NCBI RefSeq assembly: GCF_033115175.1
Contig: NC_084836.1
Location: 67,875,297-67,939,296 of the forward strand
Length of the DNA: 64,000 nt
Source: Lepus europaeus
Taxonomy: Eukaryota > Chordata > Mammalia > Lagomorpha > Leporidae
Direction of reading: 5' to 3'
Under the pieces are notes generated by a model, which saw only the letters and a list, made by a program, of their open reading frames with translations, was not told the origin of the DNA and ran no database searches. The translations under genes and the position numbers were made by a program. Below, in pieces: positions 1 to 11,100 of this stretch; position 1 is the first letter of the stretch, and each line of letters starts with the position of its first letter.

Positions 1-60
1 ACACCGCCTAAGGGTTAGCGCTACCATCATCATCACCATCATCACCATCGTTATTTCCGG
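1..60. repeat. CAT/CAC trinucleotide-type simple repeat
   Basis: Imperfect (CAT/CAC)n runs from about 23 to 50 at the window edge. The rest of the stretch is unique. Confidence 0.6.
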
Positions 61-1190
61 GGTGCCTCCTTGTCCACCTTGGGGAGTAGGTGGAGCAGGT
101 ACCCCCTTCTCAGAGCTATGGAAATACAGGCTTAGGGAGGGAGGAACCCTGCTCACAGCCACATGGCTTATGAGTGGCTGAGGCGGCACCAGGACCTGGC
201 TCCTCAGAGTCCCCACGTCCCCTCCCCCAGAGCCCCGTAGTGGGGCTGAACAAAGGACCTGGCCAGACATGCTCAGCCCTGGGACTGAGCAAGGGAGAAG
301 CACAGTGGATGACAGCAGGTGCCTGGGAAGGAAGGCGGGGTGGGAGCCGAGCTGAGCCCTGGCAGGACAGAAATCCTGTGTCCTTTATACCCCGGCTCCT
401 TGGGATGGGCCCCTCCTGGCTGAGCTCACCTGCTGAGCAGCTGCAATCCCCTCTGTAAGTGGCTCTGAGTGTGACCAATCCCCCAGGGACTGCATTCCAT
501 CCAGCTGGCCTGGCCTGAGAGCCCTGGAAAGGGCAAGGTGGGGACCGCTGGGGGCCGCATGGACAACATGCTCATTGCCCAGGCCCGTCCGCAGGAGAGG
601 GCTGGCATGACCTGGGCTGACATCATCCATAGTCCAGTTTACTCCCTCTCATTTCAGAGACAATTAGCTGCTCAGAGAACCACCTGCCCCACTGGGAATG
701 CCTCTAGCCTCCCCCTACTCCCAATCCTACCCACATGGCAGATACATTGTTTCCTCTGGTGTGCACTGCTTGGGCTGTGCCTCCCTCCACAGCCCTCCAT
801 GGCTCCCTGTTGCTTGTATAGCCAGGGATTGGCATCTGTCTACCCAAGGTTGTCCTTCACTTGTTATTGCTCCAGCAAACGACCTGCCTCCTGCCAGTCT
901 CGGCTGATTTTCTCTGTCCTCACTGCCGGTCTGTCCATGCCTTCTTCCCTTAAAAGACTGGCATCCAAGCTGCCTCCTCCAGGCAGCCCTAGAGGAGTGA
1001 GTGGCTCCTGGTCTTGCTTTTCTCCCTAGGTAGCCTTCTCCATTCACCCTGCTGTCCCTGAGGCCTTTTCTCCAGGGCTTGTCAGATCCAAGATCGCAGA
1101 GAGGGGCCATCAGACATCCCAGGCAGAGGCGTGGGGTCACAAACAAATATGTCAAACTGGTCATTGTCGCAGACACAGAAACAAAAATAC
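61..1190. other. Intergenic, no gene seen; possible L2-like remnant 700-1020
   Basis: No exon of a keratin or other gene was recognised. CCATGGCTCCCTGTTGCTTG near 800 and the following pyrimidine-rich text resemble the 3' part of an L2 LINE, but the match is weak. Confidence 0.3.
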
Positions 1191-1541
1191 GGGGCCGGCG
1201 CTGTGGTGTAGCGGGTAAGGCCACCGGCTGCAGTGCCAGCATCCCATATGGAGGCCATTTTGAGTTCTGGCCACTCCACTTCCAATCCAGCTCTCTGCTA
1301 TGGCCTGGGAAGGTAGTAGAAGATGGCCCAAGTCCTTGGGCCCCTGCACCTGCGTGGGAGACCTGGAAGAAGCTTCTGGCTCCTGGCTTTGGATCGGCTC
1401 AGCTCTGACCGTTGCAGCCAATCAGGAATTGAACCAGTGGATGGACAACCTCTCTCTCTCTCCCCCCAACCCTCTGCCTCTCTGTAATTCTGCTTTTCAA
1501 AAAAAAAATAAATCTTTAAAAAAATAAATAAATAAAAATAT
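1191..1541 (+). mobile_element. CSINE (lagomorph C repeat), near full length
   Basis: It starts GGGGCCGGCGCTGTGGTGTA and has the CTCTCTCTC tract and an AAATAAATCTTTAAA tail. A-rich AAAAATA flanks on both sides may be the target-site duplication. Confidence 0.93.
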
Positions 1542-1559
1542 AGGGAGGACTAAACATTA

Positions 1560-1715
1560 TTCTTTGTAAAACTTTTTTTAAAAGTTCATGGAAGATGGAT
1601 TTAAAGGAAAAGCCTGTTTTGGTGAATTTTGAATTGTATGTGTCTGAGGGGTTTTCCAAAAGTATACGAGAAAATGCATATAACGAAAAAAACTTTGTTA
1701 CCAAACCAACAGCCG
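1560..1715. mobile_element. Palindromic MITE-like element, copy 1
   Basis: AAAGTTCATGGAAGATGGAT at the left and GAAAATGCATATAACG at the right resemble the copies at 12120-12280 and 48700-49260. It looks like a short non-autonomous DNA transposon whose ends are near-complementary (AAAGTTCATGGAAAATG type). The family was not identified. Confidence 0.4.
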
Positions 1716-1841
1716 CACAGACGAGTTTACTGAATCCGCCAGTCGATTTGTCCCTCAGGGTCCTGGCAAGATGTTCCTGCCTGGCATCCTGGGGTTTATC
1801 TGATCTGACACACTCCACCCCCCGCAACCCCTCTCCCATAC

Positions 1842-3029
1842 CCTAACCATGGCACAGAGAAATAAAACTGAGGCTGGGGCCAGGCACGCCTGGCCAGGCA
1901 TCCCTCAGAGTTCCGTTCTCGCCCGGAAAGCGGAGCCTTCTCTTACAGGCGTGAGGGGCAGATAAAGCAGACACCTGCTTGGCCACCTGCCTGCCCCCAC
2001 CAGGCCAAGGGCTCCCCCTCCCCAAAGCAGAGGGCTCCATCTCTCCCTGCCCCAGAACCTTCCTCGACCACAGTTCAAGTGGGGGGTACGGGCATGGCCT
2101 TTGCCACCTTGGTGAACTGGGTTCCTGCCCTGGTGTGCGTGAGCCCCTCCCTTTCAGCCCCCAGCAAAATGCGGGCACCCCAAAGCCCCACCTAGGCCCA
2201 CCCTTCCTGTGGGAGGCGCAGGGCTCTCCCATCCCCTATCACCTGGCCTCATCAACAGCAACAGCACCGGCTATTTCATCCCTAATGGCCGGTATCTGAT
2301 GAGCTAACTCACCCTAGGGTGTTAATGACTTGCTAATAGCTGGATGAGCTTGCTTTTCCCAGGGACATCTGCACTTGGCGGGGACTCAGGGAGGGAGTTT
2401 CTTTGAGGACAGGAAACTTGGGGTAGCCCCGCCGCCCCGTCTTTGAGGGGTGTTCAAGAGCCACACCCACAGCTGTGAGGGAGCCCTTCTGAGATGCTGG
2501 CTGTCACGGCTGTTTCTGATGGTGAGGGTTTAGGATCGAGGGTGGTCTGAGTGCAGAGACACCCCCACCTCTCCTTCCTTGATGGTTATCGTCTGTCGGT
2601 CCATCGTGGCTGTGCAGGTGCTGGCTGATCCAGGTGCCCCTGGCTAAGCCAGGAGACAGCAGAGGCCTGGCCAGCTCCTTCCTGCTCTTTGCTCCTACCT
2701 TGGTCATTGACAGCACTTCCTGAGCCTTGGGTACATACCAGGAACACAATCTGCAAGCGAGCTCACACGATCATCACATACATACATGGAGAGCAGGCAG
2801 CTGAGGCTCAGAGCGAGCCAGCAGAGTGGCTCAGCTGGGCAATGGGTGGGTGGGCAATGGGGGAGCCTGGTCCCTGGTGCCTAACTCCGGCCTGGAGCCA
2901 GCCAGGTGGATGTGGGCTCGGGGGCCCCCTACGCTCACCATCCCTGCTGCTGGGTTGCTTCTCCAATAAGGGACTATCCGTGGGTCCTCCTGCACCTGCC
3001 ATGGGGTGCTCAGAAGCTGGTCTGAGTCT
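1842..3029. other. Intergenic unique sequence, no gene seen
   Basis: GC-rich non-coding sequence. Part of 2730-2830 (ACATACATGGAGAGCAGGCA, then CTGAGGCTCAGAG) resembles a MIR 3' half at low confidence. Confidence 0.3.
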
Positions 3030-3357
3030 GTTTTCCTTTTTAAGTATTTATTTATTTACTTGAAAGGCAGAGCTACTGAGAGAGAGAGAGAGAGAGAGAG
3101 GCCTTCCATCCGCTGGTTCACTCCCCAAATGGCCGCAGTAGCTGGAGCTGCACCAGTCTGGAACAGGAGCCAGGAGCTTCTTCTGGGTCTCCCACATGAG
3201 TTCAGGGGCCCAAAGACTTGGGCCATCTTCTACTGCTTTCCCAGGCCTTAGCAGAGAGCTGGATCGGAAGCAGAGCAGCCAGGACTCGAACCGGCACCCA
3301 TATGGGATGCTGGCACTGCAGGCGATGGCTTTACCTGCTACACCACAGCGCCGGTCC
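3030..3357 (-). mobile_element. CSINE, full length, minus strand, with perfect TSD
   Basis: Reverse-complement C repeat ending ACCACAGCGCCGG. A perfect 13-bp target-site duplication, CTGGTCTGAGTCT, occurs at 3017-3029 and 3358-3370, marking a clean and fairly young LINE-mobilised insertion. Confidence 0.96.
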
Positions 3358-3370
3358 CTGGTCTGAGTCT

Positions 3371-4117
3371 TGTGGGAAGGCACAGGGGGAGTAGTCAGCT
3401 ATGGACACAGGACCCTCTCACAGGCTCCAGGCTCTAGGGAACACAGCAACCCACAGCAGGTGCACACAGGAGAAGACATAGGGCAGTGAGGTGGGACGCC
3501 AAGGCTGGCAGCAAGATTTCAGGTTAGCAGAGGGATCTGAGTGACAAGAGGTGGCGTCCAGGCATGGCAGGATTTGGGAGGCCATTGAAGATGGCGCCAG
3601 AGGCTGAGATGTCCCTGGCCAGGGCAGAGCTTGGCCAAGAAGGAGGCTGTAGGATGTCGCCCGGCTGCTGAGGGCTGCGGAGCTGGTGTTAAGGGCAAGG
3701 AAATGCAGAGCTGTGTTGGGAGGACTTAGCGCCGTGCCAGTAGGAGTCTCCCAAAGCGGGAAAGGGAGTGGGGAGGGAGGCGGTGCACAGTAGGTGGTCG
3801 CTGAGCTGAAACTAACACGCCCTGTGGCGTGGCCTTCCCAGGAGCCCATGGGGCTGCCCAGGGGGTCCCTGTCCTGGCAGCCCCCGCCAGGAGCAGGCTA
3901 AAGGCTGAGTGATAGGGAGAAGGCTCCACCCTGGGCGCTGCTAGTCCCGGAAGGCCTCCTGGAGGAGGGCAGGGTAGGGGCGCGATAGAGAAAGAGGTGG
4001 CCAAAGGGAACGGGAGAGACAGAGGGACGATGGAGAGGAGGTAATGGGGGTGAGAGGAAGATGGGAAGGAGGTGGGGGAGGGGAAACTCCTGGGAGCTGG
4101 GACAAGGATGAAGACGG
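3371..4117. other. Intergenic, purine-rich, no gene seen
   Basis: The stretch 3950-4100 is strongly G/A-rich on the + strand. No coding or repeat family was recognised. Confidence 0.3.
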
Positions 4118-4320
4118 GGCAGGTGTGATGCCTGCACCTTAGATCAGAGGGCCTGGGTTCGAGTCCCAGCTCCACTCCCAGTTCCACCTGCTAATGTGCC
4201 CCCTGTGAGGCTGCAGGTGGAGTGCTTGGTTTCCTGCCATCCATATGTGGGAGACCCAGATGGCCTCAGCCTGGCTCAGCTCTGGCTGTTGTGGGCATTT
4301 GGAGTCATGTGAGCCAGACG
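4118..4320 (+). mobile_element. Old C-repeat fragment
   Basis: GGTTCGAGTCCCAGCTCCAC (B-box region) and the later TGTGGGAGACCCAGATGGCC show a diverged C repeat truncated before its pyrimidine tract. It belongs to an older subfamily than the full-length copies. Confidence 0.7.
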
Positions 4321-4870
4321 CAGCAGCCAAGGCCTGTTGCAGTGAGGGAGGCATGGTGCCACCATCCGGGCACCTGTTGGGGTCTTTCTGGCCTGAGCCT
4401 GCTGGCGGCCTGCACTCATTGGGATGGAGCCCCAGGCTCGCCAGGGTCCTGAGAGTGACAATGGAGTGGAGCCCCGTACGCAGGTCTCTCCTGGTCTTGG
4501 CAGCTTTTCCACGTGGGAGGAGAGACAAACAAGGTGCAAGGACCACCCAGAGGCATCCGCTCTTGGAAGCTGCAGGCCACAGGAAGTCTCTGTCTTCCCC
4601 TTGCGTCCTGCCAGCCGAGTCCCCAAGTGTCCCGACCCTCTGCCCCGACTATACGCTGCGGGCTTCGTCTCCAGGGGGCCCGTGGAGGGGGCGACTGCCT
4701 GGGCGGAACAAGGCAGGCACGGCTAGAATGGGAGCCCCCAGAGACTCCCTGTCCTGTGGCCCGTCCTGTCTGGAGACATCTATACCGTCCCCACCCCAGG
4801 AAGAAGTCAGCAGTGCCAGGGACACCCCCTCCTCCCTGAAGGCCCCCTGGGCAAATCGCCCTGTAACAGG

Positions 4871-4883
4871 TTAATTAGATAAG
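4871..4883 (+). promoter_or_regulatory. Overlapping homeodomain (TTAATTA) and GATA (AGATAAG) motifs upstream of KRT71
   Basis: TTAATTAGATAAG joins a homeodomain core and a WGATAR site that share one base, about 190 bp upstream of the TATA box. GATA3 is an established inner-root-sheath regulator and KRT71 is an IRS gene, so a composite element is plausible. Occupancy is inference only. Confidence 0.35.
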
Positions 4884-5061
4884 CCCCAAATTACATGAGC
4901 AAGGCTTGCAAGCCCAGCAATTTGGAGGTTTCGTGTTGTTTCGGAGGTGGGGAGCGCGCGATCTCTGGCTCAGCACAGAGAAAATGACTTCTTGCTCGCA
5001 GGCAAGCTGAACCCACGCAGTCAGCTCTTGATTGCCCATTCACAAGCGCCGGCGCTGGGCA

Positions 5062-5069
5062 TATATAAA
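5062..5069 (+). promoter_or_regulatory. KRT71: KRT71 TATA box
   Basis: TATATAAA lies 89-96 bp upstream of the KRT71 start codon. This predicts transcription starting near 5090-5095 and a 5' UTR of roughly 65 nt with no upstream ATG. Position and motif are typical of epithelial keratin promoters. Confidence 0.85.
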
Positions 5070-5157
5070 GGCACCTGTCGGCACACACCACAGCCAGCAC
5101 AACCTCCGTGGACGTCCACCTGCCTCCCTCCTACACCTGAGCTCCGTCTCCAGCATC

Positions 5158-8100
5158 ATGAGCCGCCAGTTCACCTGCAAGCCCGCGTCGGCCGCCAAGG
5201 GGGGCTTCAGCGGCTGCTCGGCCGTGCTCTCCGGGGGCAGCTCGTCCTCCTTCCGGGCAGGGGGCAAAGGGCTCGGCGGGGGCTTCAGTAGCCGGAGCCT
5301 CTTCAGCCTAGGGGGCGCCCGGAGCATCTCCCTCAACATGGCCAGTGGGAAGAGCGGAAGCTATGGATATGCCCGGAACCGGCCCAGCGGCTTTGCGGGC
5401 AGCATGTTCGGCAGCGTGGCCCTGGCGCCCGTGTGCTCGACGGTGTGCCCACCTGGAGGCATCCACCAAGTGACTGTCAACGAGAGCCTGCTGGCCCCCC
5501 TCCACGTGGAGCTGGACCCTGAGATCCAGCGGGTGCGCGCCCAGGAGCGCGAGCAGATCAAGGCGCTGAACAACAAGTTCGCCTCCTTCATCGACAAGGT
5601 GGGTCTGCCGGGACTCGGGGAACGAGCTTGGAGTGTGAGATGTCGTCGCAGCAGGAGGGATTGTGGTTAGACAGGAGGGCGCACTTCCAGTGGACAAAGC
5701 AGGTGCCGTCCATCTTCAGGGCCGCCTCGGGGAGAGCCTCTGTGCTATCTCTCGGGGTTGGAGAGGGGTGTCTGCTGGAGATCCAATGGGGAAAGACCCG
5801 GTCCTAGCTCCTGGGGGCCGGCTTGGTGCCCTTGCTAAGCCGAGGAGCCACACGTGCAGAAAGGGCTCGAGTCACCAGGGGGGCTGCCCCCTCCCAGGCC
5901 GTGCTGGCCTCGCCTGCCCGCTGCGTGCCCGACGGACAGACGGCGAGCCTCACTTGCGGTAACCTGGAGCCCTCGGATTCGGCGTCTGTGCCCCAGGCTG
6001 TTTCTTTCATCTAGGCAAGGATGCTGTTGAGAGGCAGGGCAGTGCGGTGGGCGGTGAGATCAGACCTGGCTTCAACCCCGGAACCATGCTGACCGCTGGG
6101 TGGCTTTAGGAAAGTTACTGGGTGTGTCTGTGCCTCAGTCTCTTCCTCCCGAGAGGGGACATAACCACCGACCTCTTGTGGGCGGTGTCAGCTGTATAAA
6201 AGAAAATGCACGCACAACCTTGTCACGGCGCCCACCGCGCCACATACGCCACGAAGGGCAGCTCTTGTCTCCACCTTTCCTTGACCCCTGGACCCTAGGG
6301 GAGGGGGGCTGAGGAGGAGCGAGATCACGAATTCTAAAGGGCACCCCAGGAATCCCCTTCCCTCCAACCCCCCAGAGAGGCAGGTGAGAAATAATTACCT
6401 CTATTTCATGAGTCAACCACCAATGTCAATGCTGTGCCCAAGGTCATTGGGGGAAGGGAAAGGGGAGGTTGAGCCATCAGCCTCCAGCCTCCTGTCCTGG
6501 AGGAGAGGCCTAGTGGGATCTCTTGGCTCCCTCCAGGGACAGGGAAACCCAGGGCCAAGCCTGTGGCTGAGACTGTCCCTGGCCACCAGTGCTGAGGGTC
6601 CCCTGGGGCCCTAGATGTCTTGCCTGGTTGACTCCCCACTGCCCCCTGCTCAGCCCGAACTCTGAGGCATCTCCCTGCCCAAAGCCTTTTGCATTGGGAA
6701 CATGGAGGTATTTGGAAGCTGAGGGTCTGGGGGACGAGAGATGCCTGCCCTTTTGCCAGGGCTGATTAGACCCTGTGGTTTGGAGACACGAAAAGGAGGA
6801 CGCACAGTCGTGTCTGTCCCACAGGGTGTTTGGCATGGAGGGAGTGGGAGGTAGCTCTGAGTCCTGGAAGGTTCCAGAATAATCCTATGGGCAGTCCACA
6901 GGGCTCCGGTAGTGCTGTCCTGTGTGCCGGGCTTACTCTGTGGGTTATGCCCGGGTTCCTGGACATCCGTAGCAACCCACCGCAGCCGACTCACCCTGTC
7001 TCAACAGAGTCCTGGTGTCTCCTGATTCACCTGTCACCTTTTAAAGGCCGTGCCTCCCCAAAACCAAACAAGAGAGGTGCGCGCAGGTCAAATGCCCCTG
7101 CTCGGTCTCCTGGTGCAGCGAGGGGCTGCTGCAGGGCGGGGAGCTCTGTCTGTCCACCTTGCGCCCACACACGGTGCTTGTCTTGGGGAGCGTGGCTTTG
7201 AGGAGCAGGACTAAGGGCAAAGCAGAACGGCAACAGGCAAAGATGAGCTACAGCCTGACGCATGAATTTAGAATATCCAAGGGGCAGGTGTTTATCGCGG
7301 CCGTTAAACCACGGCTTGGGACGCCCACCTCCCATATCAGAGTGCCTGGGTTCGTGTGCTGGCTTCGCTTCTAATTCCAGCTGCCTCTGATGCTCAAGTC
7401 CTTGGGGCTCTGCCACCCACGTAGGAGACTTGGATTGAGTTTTGGGCTCCTGGCTTCCAGCCTAGCCCAACCCTGGCCATTGGGGGCATTTGAGGGAATG
7501 AACCAGTGGATGGGAGACCTCTCTCTCTCTCTTTCTCTCTATCTCTCTCTTTCTGCCTTTCAAGTAAATGAACTATCCAGAAGCCCTCTGCCCAAGCCCC
7601 GCCAAGCTATGGCAGGTTGTAGAATGCTAGAATGAAAAGCAGGGGCTCTCTTCAGTATGCTGACCCTCTCCATTGGAACAGATCCAGCCTAGCTTCTGAA
7701 CCATTTTCAGGAGCGCCCTGCCCTGGGCTGCTCTGGCCATGGTGGTCCCTGAGTGATAGCAGGCACAGGAGACCGCGACACGTGTCTGGGTTCAGGTCTT
7801 TTTAGCAAACCACTGGGCCCTTGAAAGAGGCCCAGTTTCTTCCCCCACCAGATGGGGTTATGGGTTCCCCACCTCGTGCAGGTAGAGCACTCAGCACGCT
7901 ACCCCGGGAGCAGCAGGTGCGTGTGTGACTCTTTCTCTGGGGACTCAACCATGTCTGGACTTGGGGTCCCAGGTGCGCTTCCTGGAGCAGCAGAACCAGG
8001 TGCTGGAGACCAAGTGGGAGCTGCTGCAGCAGTTGGACCTGAACAACTGCAGGAACAACCTGGAGCCCATCTTCGAGGGCTACATCAGCAACCTGCGGAA

Positions 8101-11100
8101 GCAGCTGGAGACGCTGTCCGGGGACCGGGTGAGGCTGGACTCGGAGCTGAGGAGCGTGCGCGACGTGGTGGAGGACTACAAGAAGCGGTGAGCAGGGAGA
8201 GGGCAGCCAGGGGCTTCAGGGACCCCCAGCCACTGCCCCAGCTCAGCACGTGTAGACGGGGAAGGCAGCAGGCGTGGCCATTGCAAGGAGCACCTCCCCA
8301 GCATAGCTGCAGAACAGGCTCCCTGCTTCTCTGATTTCTGGATCATGTCTCTGGGATGTTCCCTCCAGCTCAGGATAAAGCTAAGCCGCTCCCGTTCTCC
8401 CGGAGCTCCTGTGTCCTTGTGGATTACGGAAGGGAAGTGAGGACTGCATCTCCCAGAGCCCAGGAGGAGTAGCGGGGGAGGTGCAGGCAGGAGCTCTTCC
8501 TCCAGGGAGCTGCTCAGCTCGCTTCCTGTGACCTCTGCAAATTCGTACAGGGCATGCACTCTGCCTGCTCCCTCCTCCTTTCCCAAGCTGGAGCTTGCAC
8601 AGTCTCCTTCTGAATCTGGTCCCCCGGCCTCCTCCTCCTCCAGGAGGCCTTCCTTGACTGACCTCGGCCTCAGCAGCTCCCCCCACCTACTCCCCCAGCA
8701 TCTGTGCCTCTGTCCACGCTCAGGGTCTTCCCTGGGCGAGGGAGGGTTCCGGGTGAGACGTCCTGACCCATGAGCCTGGTGTTCTCACAGGTACGAGGAG
8801 GAAATCAACAAGCGGACAGCTGCAGAGAATGAGTTTGTGCTGTTGAAGAAGGTGAGGGGAGGCAGCCCTGAGGGGCCGGGGGGCCCTGCTGCTGGGGGAC
8901 AGGGCTCAGATGTCCCAGGGTGGCCTCTGCCCAGGGCTTGCCTGGGGAGGCGATCCTCAGGCTGGGCCTCTCACTCCTTCCTTTGCTTCCCCGGGAGCCA
9001 CGTGGGGTCAGTTGGGGTCTCCTCCGTGCCCCGAGCTCCCTGGCTGGGGTGGCTGTGGCCTGCTTGGCTGTCCCTGTGGTGACCAGGGCTGGCTGGGGCA
9101 CCTTGCAGGACGTGGATGCAGCCTACGCCAACAAAGTGGAGCTGCAGGCCAAGGTGGACTCCATGGACCAAGACATCAAGTTCTTCAGGTGTCTCTATGA
9201 AGGCGTAAGTGTGGCCCTCCCGGCCCATCTCCCACAGTTGGCCGTGACCGCGGCTCTACCCGGGGGTGGGGAGTGGTGGGGAGACACAGGGAGGCCCCCT
9301 TGGTGGCATCCATCTGCCATTTCAGCCCCAAGAGGCTCCTGATTGTCCACGCTCTGAGTAGGAAGGGAAGGGGTCACCCCTTGCTCTTCATGGCGGGAAT
9401 CTGCCTGGGGTACCCCTGCAGCGCTGGGCTCCAGTCTTGTCTCTCCATGCTGGGGCCAGGTGGTGAGCCTCCAGGGGTGGCTGAGCCAGGAGGCCATCTC
9501 TGTTTCCCCCCTCCCCGCAGGAGATCGCTCAGATCCAGTCCCACATCAGCGACATGTCCGTCATCCTGTCCATGGACAACAACCGTAACCTGGACCTGGA
9601 CAGCATCATCGCCGAGATCCGCACCCAGTACGAGGACATCGCCCTGAAGAGCAAGGCTGAGGCCGAGGCGCTGTACCAGACCAAGGTGGGCTGGGCCGAG
9701 GCCTGGGGGGGGGGGAATGAGGGGGGCTGGCTTGAGAGCGTCCCCCTGCCCCAGCCCCATGACACCAGCAGCCCTGAGACATCACGTACCCCAAAACTTG
9801 CTCCTCGTGCTCACTCTCGCCTCTGTGCTTTGGGGTCCCCAGTTCCAGGAGCTGCAGCTGGCGGCCGGCCGGCACGGGGACGACCTCAAAAACACCAAGA
9901 ATGAGATCTCGGAGCTGACCCGGGTCATCCAGAGACTCCGCTCTGATATCGAGAATGCGAAGAAGCAGGTGAGGAGGGGCTGTGGCGTGTGGTCGCGGGC
10001 TGACGAGCGCGGGCAGACGGTGGCTGAGACGGCTCCTGGTCGCGCTCGCTGTTAACTTCCCACACCTGCTGTGTCCCTGCCCCAGACTGAGCCAGCTGCA
10101 CTGTGCACTATCGTCTCCCCCACCCCGGCACACTGCCTAGCACGCAGCAACCCGATAAGCGTGTGTGGGCTTGGGAAGGAGACTGGGGTCTGGCTTCAGT
10201 AGGCAGGAGCCAAGATGCACACAGATGATGAATCAGCGGCAGTGTCAACCACTTTATCATCTCGTAAAGGTGCCAAGCATTGTGCTGGGCATACAGTAAG
10301 CAAATAATAGTTGCTTCTGAAGAATCTCCTTCCTGGCGCCCCTGGGGCAGCCAGCTATCAATTGCACCTGCCGCCTGTACGCCCGTGATTTCACCTCCCG
10401 GGTTACAAAGCAGCTCAGGAACAGAAAAGCCAGGCTTCCATTCCTTTTCTTTATGTCCTGGGCATCTCTGCACGGAGCAGAAGCTCTGCTCCGTTTGCCT
10501 TCGTCTCAGGAGGGCCGGGGATAGGGGAATTCCCATCACCATCAACGTCTGGACACAACAGCGAGAGCTTAGGAAGGAGTTCCCAGCCCAGGAGGGTCCC
10601 ACTGGAGCCGAAGCACAGTGGCACAGCCAGTGGGGGTGGGCATCTCTGCCCTGCAGTCTTAAAGACCCCGGCTCCACCCTCCCAGGTCTGGTGATGATTC
10701 CAAGGGCCCCTTCCAGCTCCCTGACTTCTCCGATTCCTTGTTTAGGCGTCTAACCTGGAGACGGCCATTGCCGACGCCGAGCAGCGCGGGGACAGTGCCC
10801 TCAAGGACGCCCGGACCAAGCTGGATGAGCTGGAGTCCGCCCTGCACCAGGCCAAGGAGGAGCTGGCCCGGATGATGCGTGACTACCAGGAGCTGATGAG
10901 CGTGAAGCTGGCCTTGGACATGGAGATCGCCACCTACCGCAAGCTGCTGGAAGGCGAGGAGTGCAGGTGAGCGAGGGGCTGCTCCGGGGCCGGGGAAGTT
11001 TGGACAGAGCCGAGGGACAAAGCCAAGCATCCCCTAACACCCAGAGGGTGAGCTCTTCGGGACCGAGGGACTGGTGATGGTGGTAATGGTGCCATCCGCG

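Noticed and set aside
1225-1300. tRNA-like A- and B-box signals, repeated in all C repeats
   Set aside because: These belong to tRNA-derived SINEs. No intact tRNA cloverleaf gene was seen.
1-5000. Possible KRT74 3' exons upstream of KRT71
   Set aside because: No rod-end motif (EIATYRKLL), tail text or keratin splice pattern was found in this part.
5032-5157. In-frame upstream ATG extending KRT71 by 42 residues
   Set aside because: It lies before the TATA box, so it is not in the m[11 protein letters not shown] at 5158 is the known K71 N-terminus.
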